Assembly: GCF_000024225.1 (NCBI RefSeq)
Contig: NC_013203.1
Coordinates: 1-64,000 of the forward strand
Source: Lancefieldella parvula DSM 20469
GTDB lineage: Bacteria; Actinomycetota; Coriobacteriia; Coriobacteriales; Atopobiaceae
Length of the DNA stretch: 64,000 bases
Direction: 5' to 3'
The position numbers were made by a program, and so were the translations under genes. The notes below the pieces were generated by a model. That model saw only the letters and a list, made by a program, of their open reading frames with translations. It had not been told where the DNA came from and made no database searches. Shown piece by piece: positions 55,616-63,090 of this stretch (position 1 is its first letter; every line of letters begins with the position of its first letter).

Positions 55616-56863
55616 CTAATTAGCTCTTGACAGCACCACAACGCACTCAACGTGCTTGGTGTGAGGGAACATGTCCACAGGTGTCACGCGCTCAATAGCA
55701 AATCCGCTGTCGAGAAGAACCTTGAGGTCTCTGGCCTGCGTTACAACGTTGCAGCTTACGTACACGATTTTCTTCTGGGCCAGCTGAGCAGTTGCCTTGA
55801 GGAAGGCAGGTGTTGATCCCGCTCGAGGTGGGTCAAGAATAATGACATCAAAGTTCTGACCGTCTTTTGCCAGAGCTTGCATGTAGCGAGTGGCGTCGTC
55901 GCAGATAAACTCAGCTTCAAGTTTATTGTTTCGAGCGTTTCTGCGAGCCATCTGAATGTTGTTTTCAACCTGGTCAACGCCAGTGAGCAGAAGGTTGACG
56001 CCTTGAGCTTCGGCGACGTGCGCCAAGCAAAGTCCAATGGTTCCTGTGCCGCAGTAAGCGTCAAGAATTCGCAGGTTGTTGGCCGGTGCGGAAGCGTCTG
56101 TTTGAGTGGAAGCTTCGGTCAGCGTAGCGCCAGTCTGCTTGGAGCCAGCAAGCGCGCCATCGATGGCCAGTTGATAGAGCGCCTCGGTTTGCTGGGGGTT
56201 GGTCTGGTAGAAACTGGTTGGGCCAATCTCAAACGTGCAGTTCAGAAGTTTGTCACTCATAGAAGTTGAGCCCCAAAGCAGACGGGTTTCTCGCCCCAAG
56301 ATTGCGTTGGTGCGCTTCTGGTTGACGTTCAAGAAGATGCTGGTCAGCTCGGGATGTGCCTTGCGAAGTGCGGCAATAAACTCCTGCTCATGGGGCAATC
56401 GCTGGCCGTTGACCACTAGTACTAACATGACATCATCGGTGGCATATCCGCAGCGCACTACGGCATGACGAAGCGCTCCCTTACCGCGATCTTCTTGGTA
56501 AGCATGGATGTTGAACTGGCCGGCAAGATATGCCACGTCGTTGAGGATGGCGCGTGCTCGACCGTCTTCTACCAGGCATTCCTTTGAAGCAATGATCTGG
56601 TGCGTTCCACTTGCATAAAAACCGGAGCGAACCGTGCGACCTTTGCCCGGCGCAAATGGTGTTGCTGCCTTGTGGCGATACGCCAGAGGCTCGTCCATTC
56701 CACGAATAGGTTCAATGGTTACATTATTGATGCTTGCCAGCGGGGCGAGAAGTTCCTCTACTTGCGCCTGCTTACGCTTAAGTTGGATAGGATAGGGGAC
56801 CGAAAGCCATTCACAGCCTCCGCAGCGACGCGCAATAGAGCATGTTGGTGTCTTGTATCCCAT
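55616..56863 (-). CDS. 23S rRNA (uracil-C5)-methyltransferase, RlmD/RumA-like
   Basis: A 415-residue m5U methyltransferase. Iron-sulfur ligands are Cys8, Cys14 and Cys17 (CSIARRCGGCEW) with a fourth Cys near 95 (SKECLVED). The SAM site is LDAYCGTGTIG, followed by LDPPRAGS, and the catalytic Cys is in YVSCNVVTQARDL. An Ala/Thr-rich insertion (about 242-262) is unusual. There is no TRAM domain, unlike most RlmD. It is transcribed towards the degraded region. Confidence 0.9.
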   Translation of the reverse strand: MGYKTPTCSIARRCGGCEWLSVPYPIQLKRKQAQVEELLAPLASINNVTIEPIRGMDEPLAYRHKAATPFAPGKGRTVRSGFYASGTHQIIASKECLVEDGRARAILNDVAYLAGQFNIHAYQEDRGKGALRHAVVRCGYATDDVMLVLVVNGQRLPHEQEFIAALRKAHPELTSIFLNVNQKRTNAILGRETRLLWGSTSMSDKLLNCTFEIGPTSFYQTNPQQTEALYQLAIDGALAGSKQTGATLTEASTQTDASAPANNLRILDAYCGTGTIGLCLAHVAEAQGVNLLLTGVDQVENNIQMARRNARNNKLEAEFICDDATRYMQALAKDGQNFDVIILDPPRAGSTPAFLKATAQLAQKKIVYVSCNVVTQARDLKVLLDSGFAIERVTPVDMFPHTKHVECVVVLSRAN

Positions 56864-57033
56864 AGTTCCTCTCCAAATCTTGAGTTACTACTATACCGTT
56901 TACGGACTTACATGGCATGTTGAGGGGATTGTTGTATCTAATCTGTTTCGTTTTTCTGTATCGCTGCCGGTTTATGTAAAAAACCGTTAGGCTATCAAGC
57001 ACAGTAATTTTGGGCGAGATAAAGGGGTGGATT

Positions 57034-58002
57034 ATGGCTCTCATCAGCAAGATTGGTATTATCGGCGCTAATCATGTTGGCGCACACGTTGCAAACGCCC
57101 TGCTTTACCAGGGACTTGTTACTGAGCTATACATTAGCGATACAAATGAGGTTCTGTGTAAAGCTCAGGTAAACGATTTGTTGGACGCAATGCCATTTTA
57201 TCCACACCCCGCTCGCGTCTTTGAGCTTGATGACCGGTATGAGGAGCTTGCTGGCTGCGACATTATTGTTAATGCCGCTGGTCATGTAGCTGCTGCTGCA
57301 GGCAACCGCGATGGCGAGCTCTTTGTCACCACTGACGAGGCCAAGAAGTTTGCAAAGCGTATTGCAGATGCTGGCTTCAATGGCGTTTGGGTCAACATCG
57401 CAAATCCCTGCGACGTTGTTACCACTGAGCTCCAGTATCTGACCGGCGCCGATCCTTACAAGGTTATTGGCTCCGGTACCACGCTGGACTCCGCTCGACT
57501 CCGCCACGCTCTTTCCGGCGCTACCGGCTATCCAGCATCTTGCATCAACGCTTGGATGCTTGGCGAGCATGGAAATGGTATGTTCGCCTGCTGGTCGCAT
57601 GTTTCCATTGGCTGCCTCACCCTCGACGAAGTTGCAGCTCAGACAGGCAAGACCTTTGACCTTTCAGAGCTTGAGCAGGCTGGACGCATGGGCGGTTATG
57701 TCACTTACAGCGGCAAGCAGTGCACCGAGTACTCTATTGCAAACGGTGCCGTTGAGGTCATCAAGGCTATTGTTCACGACACCAAGTTGATTACGCCAGT
57801 TTCCACGTTACTCACTGACGTGTATGGAGTTTCTGGCTTCTACTCTTCACTTCCTGCAGTCATCGGCGCTAATGGTGTCGAGAAGGTCTTTGTGCCCGAG
57901 CTCTCTGACTCCGAGATTGAGGCATGGCGCAAGTCTTGCGAGCACGTCAAGGGCAACATCGACCAGCTCGGCTGGCTTGAGGTAGACGCTCGCATTGACT
58001 AG
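57034..58002 (+). CDS. L-lactate/2-hydroxyisocaproate dehydrogenase family enzyme
   Basis: A 322-residue NAD-dependent 2-hydroxyacid dehydrogenase of the LDH/MDH fold. IGIIGANHVGAHVANALL binds NAD, DIIVNAAGHVAAAAGNRDGE is the active-site loop, GSGTTLDSARLRHALS holds the substrate-binding Arg, and MLGEHGNGMF holds the catalytic His. The loop sequence suggests a hydroxyisocaproate-type enzyme rather than typical lactate dehydrogenase. ATG at 57034 follows GGGGTGG; an in-frame TTG at 57010 is unlikely. Confidence 0.9.
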   Translation: MALISKIGIIGANHVGAHVANALLYQGLVTELYISDTNEVLCKAQVNDLLDAMPFYPHPARVFELDDRYEELAGCDIIVNAAGHVAAAAGNRDGELFVTTDEAKKFAKRIADAGFNGVWVNIANPCDVVTTELQYLTGADPYKVIGSGTTLDSARLRHALSGATGYPASCINAWMLGEHGNGMFACWSHVSIGCLTLDEVAAQTGKTFDLSELEQAGRMGGYVTYSGKQCTEYSIANGAVEVIKAIVHDTKLITPVSTLLTDVYGVSGFYSSLPAVIGANGVEKVFVPELSDSEIEAWRKSCEHVKGNIDQLGWLEVDARID

Positions 58003-58137
58003 CGTGTCGCGTGCCGCGCGCCACATGCCGCGCGTGCTGCGAGCTTTGCGCGACTGTTGAGGCTGCGGTACCACTACGCTGACTATACAATCTATAGCGC
58101 TAGTCATATGACTGTGACCAGGTAATATTGCACATCG

Positions 58138-58172
58138 AACACACCTTGGGGCTTCTCCCGAGGTGTGTTTTG
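58138..58172 (+). terminator. Terminator after the LDH-family gene
   Basis: AACACACCT (58138-58146) pairs with AGGTGTGTT (58161-58169); GGGG/CTCC pairs continue the stem, and TTG follows. Confidence 0.7.
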
Positions 58173-58220
58173 TGCTTCTGAGGCTCTTTTAGTTACCACT
58201 CAGTTATTTTCCGATTGCAT

Positions 58221-58338
58221 GCCTAAAAAGTGCAAAGAATCTGTGTTTTGGATACAGATTCTTTGCAGAAATTAGGCAAATCTACAGATTCTTTGACGTT
58301 TTTAGGCAAAACTCACAGATTCTTTGCAGAAATCAGGC
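58221..58338. repeat. Four-copy 24-bp repeat array
   Basis: A 24-bp unit, close to ACAGATTCTTTGCAGAAATT plus AGGC, occurs at 58254-58277, 58284-58307 and 58315-58338, with 6- to 7-bp gaps, giving a period of about 30. A fourth copy at 58221-58244 is inverted and can pair with the second to form a stem of 13 plus 6 bp. The gaps are too short for CRISPR spacers. It may be a REP-like element or a protein-binding array. Confidence 0.85.
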
Positions 58339-58451
58339 GCTCTTAATCCAAGCCTTGCGAGCCAGCTGGCTCTTTCATGCGTGCCGATACGCACTGGTAA
58401 AACCACCCTATCACCTGCGATTTTTAAACAACATTTAAATAAAAATTTCTA

Positions 58452-58481
58452 TTGACTTGCAATCAATGTGATATCACAATA
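58452..58481 (+). promoter_or_regulatory. Promoter and palindromic operator of the SPFH operon
   Basis: TTGACT (58452-58457) is followed 18 bp later by ACAATA (58476-58481). Between and over the -10 lies TGTGATATCACA (58467-58478), a perfect 12-bp palindrome. The ribbon-helix-helix protein of the same operon is the obvious candidate to bind it. Confidence 0.6.
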
Positions 58482-58518
58482 ATACCAACAGAAGGCTCAC
58501 TGTCACAAAGGAGATACT

Positions 58519-59505
58519 ATGAGCACTGAAAAAATTATCAAATCCAAGAGTGGTTGGCTATTTTTGCTGATTGCTATTGCTCTTTTTGTAATAGCAGTCC
58601 TGTTTTTGGCAAATTTTGTGATTAGCGCTATAGCTGCAGATAGAAATCCTCGCCTGGAGCCATCGGTCCCAAGCATTATTGGTGCGTTGGTTTTCTTCTT
58701 TGCTGGTTTGTTTGTTTCAAGCGGCTTGTTTAGTCTTCAGCCTGGTCAGGCAAGGGTTTGCGTGTTGTTTGGTAAGTACATCGGAACCGTTAAGGACGAG
58801 GGCCTTCGCTGGGCAAATCCTTACTACGCTAAGACTCTGTCCGCAGGCAACCTTTCCACTCTTGTCACAGTTGGAGACACTTCTAGCGTAAACGTGCACA
58901 CCTCTATCATTTCTACTCGTGCTCGCACGTTGAATGGCGATGTCCTCAAGGTTAATGATCGCATGGGCAATCCAATCGAGATTGCTGAGGTAGTTGTTTG
59001 GCGTGTCAGCGATACCGCAAAGGCTCTCTTCGATGTGGATGATTACGATAGCTACGTTGCTATGCAGGCAGAGACTGCACTTAGGCACGTCGCTAGCATT
59101 TACAGCTACGACCACATGGAGGATGAATCCGAGTCTAATACCGCAATTACCTTGCGTTCCAACATCGAGGAAGTCTCCGAGGCTCTTCAGTCTGAGTTGA
59201 GCCGCAACCTTTCCGTTGCCGGTATTACTGTCGACGACGCCCGTCTCACACATCTCTCTTATGCTCCTGAAATTGCACAGGCAATGCTCCGTCGCCAGCA
59301 GGCAGAGGCCATCATTGCCGCACGTAAGAAGATCGTTGAGGGTGCCGTTTCCATGGTTGACATGGCTCTCACTCAGCTTTCCGAGAATGGCGTTGTTGAG
59401 TTTGATGAAGACCGTAAGGCCGTTATGGCTTCTAACCTTATGGTTGTTCTCTGCGGCGAGTCTGAGGCTCAGCCTGTGCTTAACACTGGTTCTTTGCAGC
59501 AGTAA
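58519..59505 (+). CDS. SPFH-domain (stomatin/flotillin-like) membrane protein
   Basis: A 328-residue protein. Two hydrophobic segments (about 15-38 and 52-75) precede an SPFH domain (about 76-260) with [20 protein letters not shown] and the middle helix [18 protein letters not shown] typical of this family. Such proteins form membrane-associated rings that organise membrane microdomains. It is first in a four-gene operon with RHH and ABC genes. AAAGGAG precedes the ATG. Confidence 0.9.
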   Translation: MSTEKIIKSKSGWLFLLIAIALFVIAVLFLANFVISAIAADRNPRLEPSVPSIIGALVFFFAGLFVSSGLFSLQPGQARVCVLFGKYIGTVKDEGLRWANPYYAKTLSAGNLSTLVTVGDTSSVNVHTSIISTRARTLNGDVLKVNDRMGNPIEIAEVVVWRVSDTAKALFDVDDYDSYVAMQAETALRHVASIYSYDHMEDESESNTAITLRSNIEEVSEALQSELSRNLSVAGITVDDARLTHLSYAPEIAQAMLRRQQAEAIIAARKKIVEGAVSMVDMALTQLSENGVVEFDEDRKAVMASNLMVVLCGESEAQPVLNTGSLQQ

Positions 59506-59522
59506 AGCATGGCGAGAAACCC

Positions 59523-59723
59523 ATGGCACCTCGCAAACAATATCCGCTTCGTGTAGCTCCAGAAATCTGGGAGGCAGTTGAGCGTTGGGCACAAGATGAT
59601 ATGCGTTCAACCAACGCTCAGGTAGAATGGATTTTGCGCGATGCCCTGAAAAGGGCAAAGCGTTCTCCAAAAGCTAATAACACTTGTATGAACAAGACAG
59701 AAAAGATGGAAGAAGGAAACTAA
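59523..59723 (+). CDS. Arc-like ribbon-helix-helix protein
   Basis: A 66-residue RHH protein: an N-terminal strand KQYPLRVAPEIWEAVERWAQ, then two helices ending in NAQVEWILRDALKRA, close to Arc-type DNA-binding domains. The last 18 residues are polar. It lies 18 bp after the SPFH gene and its TAA ends one base before the ABC ATPase ATG. It may bind DNA and regulate the operon, or serve as an adaptor to the SPFH protein. No toxin gene is next to it. Confidence 0.85.
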   Translation: MAPRKQYPLRVAPEIWEAVERWAQDDMRSTNAQVEWILRDALKRAKRSPKANNTCMNKTEKMEEGN

Positions 59724-59724
59724 C

Positions 59725-60969
59725 ATGGCCGATAATACTCCGCAGCCACCTGTTCCTAACGCTCCCGTTTCTCCCGCTGCACCTGCACCAGATGCGCCGG
59801 CGTCTCCCGCCGCGCCTGCACCAGCTGTGTCCGTACCAGCTGCGCCTACACCAACTGCGCCTGCAGCTGCCGTTGCATCAACAACGCCAGCTCCAGCGGG
59901 TGTCACTCCAGCGGCTTCTGGTGAGGTAGTTCCTGTGTTGAGCGTTCAACACTTCACCAAGAAATACGGCTCAAAGGTAGCTGTTTCTGATCTTTCGATC
60001 GACGTTATGCCTGGCGACATCTACGGTTTTATCGGCCACAATGGCGCAGGTAAAACTACGCTTATTAAGTCTGTCGTTGGCGCTCAGCCATTTGAGGGTG
60101 GCGTCATTTTTGTGGACTCGAAGAATGTACTGGTTGATCCTGTTGGCACAAAGCAGGTCATTGCTTACGTCCCAGATAACCCAGACATTTACGAGTTCAT
60201 GAGCGGCATCAAGTATCTCAATTACGTCTGCGACATCTTTGGCGTTCCTGCGGAGAATCGCGTTGAGCGTATTACTACTATGGCTAACCGTCTGGGCATC
60301 ACCGATTCCCTGTCAAATGCTATTGGTAGTTATTCTCATGGTATGAAGCAGAAGCTAGTTTTGATTTCCGCCCTACTTCACGAGCCAAAGCTCATTGTTT
60401 TGGATGAGCCATTTGTTGGCTTGGATCCAGCAGCAAGCTTCGAGTTGAAGAAGATGCTACACGAGCTGGCTGATCGTGGATCTGCAGTGTTCTTCTCGTC
60501 ACATGTTCTTGAGGTTGTCGAGAAACTCTGCAATAAAATTGCAATTATTCGTCAGGGCAAGCTTCTTGCTGCAGGTAAAACGGATGAGATTCGCGGCAAT
60601 GCTTCTCTTGAGGAAGTCTTCCTTGGTCTTGAAGCTGGCGCTCCTGGCGTTTCTGCCGAGATTGCTCAGGACATGGCCACCACAAAGGATGGCGCAGCTG
60701 TTCAACCAGTCATTCCAGGTACGCCTGTAGCCACTACACCCGCAGCTCCAGTTGCACCAACAGCACCGGTTACACCTGCGGTGCCCGCTACTCCAGCCGC
60801 ACCAGCTGCTCCAGCCACATCAGTGGCACCTGCAACACCGGCTGCTCCAGCAGCATCGTCTGCGCCTGCAACTCCAGCGGGATCTGCAGGTCCTGCTGCG
60901 CCAACTACTCCTGGAGCACCAGTGCCTCCAGGCGCTCCAGTTCCTCCTTCCTTCCCTAAGGAGAACTAG
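59725..60969 (+). CDS. ABC transporter ATPase with Pro/Ala-rich ends
   Basis: A 414-residue protein. Residues about 1-68 are Pro/Ala-rich and about 318-414 are similar; the ATPase lies between. Walker A is GHNGAGKTT near residue 108, the signature region is SYSHGMKQKL, a variant of LSGGQ, Walker B and D loop are LIVLDEPFVGLDPAA and the H-loop is FSSHVLE. It resembles exporter ATPases of the CcmA/NatA type. The permease gene starts 2 bases after its stop. The flexible ends are unlike ordinary family members. Confidence 0.88.
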   Translation: MADNTPQPPVPNAPVSPAAPAPDAPASPAAPAPAVSVPAAPTPTAPAAAVASTTPAPAGVTPAASGEVVPVLSVQHFTKKYGSKVAVSDLSIDVMPGDIYGFIGHNGAGKTTLIKSVVGAQPFEGGVIFVDSKNVLVDPVGTKQVIAYVPDNPDIYEFMSGIKYLNYVCDIFGVPAENRVERITTMANRLGITDSLSNAIGSYSHGMKQKLVLISALLHEPKLIVLDEPFVGLDPAASFELKKMLHELADRGSAVFFSSHVLEVVEKLCNKIAIIRQGKLLAAGKTDEIRGNASLEEVFLGLEAGAPGVSAEIAQDMATTKDGAAVQPVIPGTPVATTPAAPVAPTAPVTPAVPATPAAPAAPATSVAPATPAAPAASSAPATPAGSAGPAAPTTPGAPVPPGAPVPPSFPKEN

Positions 60970-60971
60970 TC

Positions 60972-62816
60972 ATGGCAAACAACGTTCCACAGGCTCCTCA
61001 GCGCCCCGATGTGCCTGAGCAAAATCTGCCACTTTCAGGAGATGTTTTTATTCCGGCTCAGGTAAGTGCTGGTCAGATTCCTGTTCTTAATCGCTCTGAG
61101 CTTAAATTACCTTCTAACCTTAAAGTTTTCTGGATGCTGCTTAAAGTTCAGATTACCATGATTTGGACCACTCAGGTTATGGGTGCTCGAAAGAATTTTG
61201 AGAAGAAGGTTGGCGCAAATGCCCTGCCTATTGTTGGCGGTATTTTTGCAGTTGTCGGTGCACTCATCATGATGGTTTACATTTATGGCGTATCCACAGG
61301 TGTTGCTCTTGCCGGCTTCACAAGATTACTTCCTTTAGCAGGAATTCTTTTTGGTGCTCTACCAGGTGTTATTTTGACATTTGTAAAGGCTAATGGCGTA
61401 CTTTTTGCGTATAAGGATTACGACTTTATCATGTCTCTTCCTATCAAAAAGAGCACCATTATTTATTCTCGAGTAGCCGCCCTGTATGCTGCCGAAGGTA
61501 TTTGGTCTTTTGCCATTATGCTGCCAGTTTTTTTGGCCTACTTTACCTTTGAAGCAGTCACAATTCCGCGCTTGATCGGTGCTTTGTTTGCGCTCGTTCT
61601 TGGACCTAACTTGGCAGTTTCTGCTGCAATTCTTTTGGCTTTTGCTGTTGCTGCTCTTGCAGCAAAGTTGCACTTCAAGTCTTTAGGAATGGTCATTGGT
61701 GGCATTTTTGGCCTTTTATTTATGGTTGCCTATCTGTTCTTTATCTTTACACTTTCTTTCAATGCAGATAAGCTTTCTGCAGGTGCAGCTGGTAATTTTC
61801 AAGCCACTGTATTTAGCGTAGCAAGTTCTGTTGGACTGGTTTATCTTCCATCACTATGGATTGCCGACTTCTTTAGGTCTGGTTCTTTTGTCAGCTTCTT
61901 GCTATTTGTCCTGGTTTCCGTTGGAGCTCCAGCAGTAATCGTGGCAATTATTTCTCGCTTTAATGATCGTATTAATGCGCTAGTAAGCGAGGACAAGGTT
62001 CAGAAAAAGTTCACTACCAAACAGATTTCCACCAAGTCTGTGTCACCTTTTGTTGCTCTGATTAGAAAAGAGATCCAGACCATCATTGGATATCCAGCAG
62101 TTTTTGTGAACATGCTTTTTGGATGCTTGCTGATGGTTATTCTCGCCTTTATTTCTCTGTTCTTTAATACGTCGTCTATCGTTGCCAATTTTGTTCCTGC
62201 GTCTGAGGTTCCACGATATCTACCTCTAGCAAGAACTATCTTTGGCATGGCAACCACCTGGTTTGGTACCTCGATGTTCTGTGCTGCCAACTCTGCTGCT
62301 ATTTCATACTCGCTGGAAGGTCGTTCAAACTGGTTGATGGCAACCATGCCAGTATCTTCAAGGCAGATTTTTGGTGCAAAGATTGCCGTTAACATGCTCT
62401 ACGTGGCATTCTTCAGTATTCTGACTCAGATTTTCTTCCTAATTCCCGGCCACATTACCATTGAAACGGCGTTGAGAAACGTTATTCTGCCGCTTTGCAT
62501 TGTATTTCTTGTGGCTAATGTTGGTCTGGCTATTGATATTCGCCGACCAAACTTTGATTGGACTTCTGTTATTGATATCACCAAGAGAAGCCTTTCAGTT
62601 ACTGTTTCTTCTCTCGTTGGCACATTGGGCTCGATGATTGTTATTGGCGGAACATTCATGCTGATGATTTTGCCGGTTATCGATTCATTTAGCTCGTCAA
62701 CGGGCATGGTTAACGAGACACTTCCAAATGTTGTTTTTGTTACGCTGTCGCTGTTGAATGCAGTTATCGGCGCCCTCATCTTTAACAACACCGTTCACCG
62801 AGGAGTCAGAATTTAA
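60972..62816 (+). CDS. ABC transporter permease (ABC-2-like)
   Basis: A 614-residue membrane protein with about 12 to 14 hydrophobic segments, and a 45-residue polar N-terminus. KSTIIYSRVAALYAAEGIW and the late MATMPVSSRQIFGAKIAVNM resemble ABC-2-type permeases that pair with NatA-like ATPases. Together with the upstream ATPase it should form an exporter; its substrate is unknown. Last gene of the SPFH operon. Confidence 0.85.
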   Translation: MANNVPQAPQRPDVPEQNLPLSGDVFIPAQVSAGQIPVLNRSELKLPSNLKVFWMLLKVQITMIWTTQVMGARKNFEKKVGANALPIVGGIFAVVGALIMMVYIYGVSTGVALAGFTRLLPLAGILFGALPGVILTFVKANGVLFAYKDYDFIMSLPIKKSTIIYSRVAALYAAEGIWSFAIMLPVFLAYFTFEAVTIPRLIGALFALVLGPNLAVSAAILLAFAVAALAAKLHFKSLGMVIGGIFGLLFMVAYLFFIFTLSFNADKLSAGAAGNFQATVFSVASSVGLVYLPSLWIADFFRSGSFVSFLLFVLVSVGAPAVIVAIISRFNDRINALVSEDKVQKKFTTKQISTKSVSPFVALIRKEIQTIIGYPAVFVNMLFGCLLMVILAFISLFFNTSSIVANFVPASEVPRYLPLARTIFGMATTWFGTSMFCAANSAAISYSLEGRSNWLMATMPVSSRQIFGAKIAVNMLYVAFFSILTQIFFLIPGHITIETALRNVILPLCIVFLVANVGLAIDIRRPNFDWTSVIDITKRSLSVTVSSLVGTLGSMIVIGGTFMLMILPVIDSFSSSTGMVNETLPNVVFVTLSLLNAVIGALIFNNTVHRGVRI

Positions 62817-62904
62817 CTTCTGTAATTCTTACAGGGAGCGCCGTGCAATTTCACGGTATTTACCTGCAGTAACAGTGTAAATTTTTCTGTCAAGAAGAAA
62901 CTTT

Positions 62905-62951
62905 GAGACACCCACTAAATGTCGTTTATCGAATGGTGGGTGTCTCTTTTT
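62905..62951 (+). terminator. Terminator of the SPFH-ABC operon
   Basis: GAGACACCCAC (62905-62915) pairs with GTGGGTGTCTC (62936-62946), followed by TTTTT. A strong terminator with a 20-base loop. Confidence 0.9.
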
Positions 62952-63090
62952 ATGCTTTGCGGTACGGTAGGGTGGCTAGAGGTTTTCTTGTTCGGTAAGT
63001 AGCAGGAAGAGCCGAAGCATATCGCGCTAGACTCGGGCGCGAACTATCGGCTGATCTTCTCGGCTGCTTACCGCAGTCAGAGGAGGCATC

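Larger units (their letters stand above)
58003..58518. other. LDH-SPFH intergenic region
   Basis: A 516-bp gap without a gene. It holds a locally GC-rich run (58005-58050, with repeated TGCCGCGCG), a terminator at 58138-58172, a four-copy repeat at 58221-58338, and the promoter of the SPFH operon. Confidence 0.8.

Noticed and set aside
58221-58338. CRISPR array
   Set aside because: The gaps between units are only 6-7 bp, one unit is inverted, and no cas genes are seen.
59523-59723. Toxin-antitoxin module
   Set aside because: The RHH protein is flanked by SPFH and ABC genes with no toxin-sized partner, so an antitoxin call is not supported.
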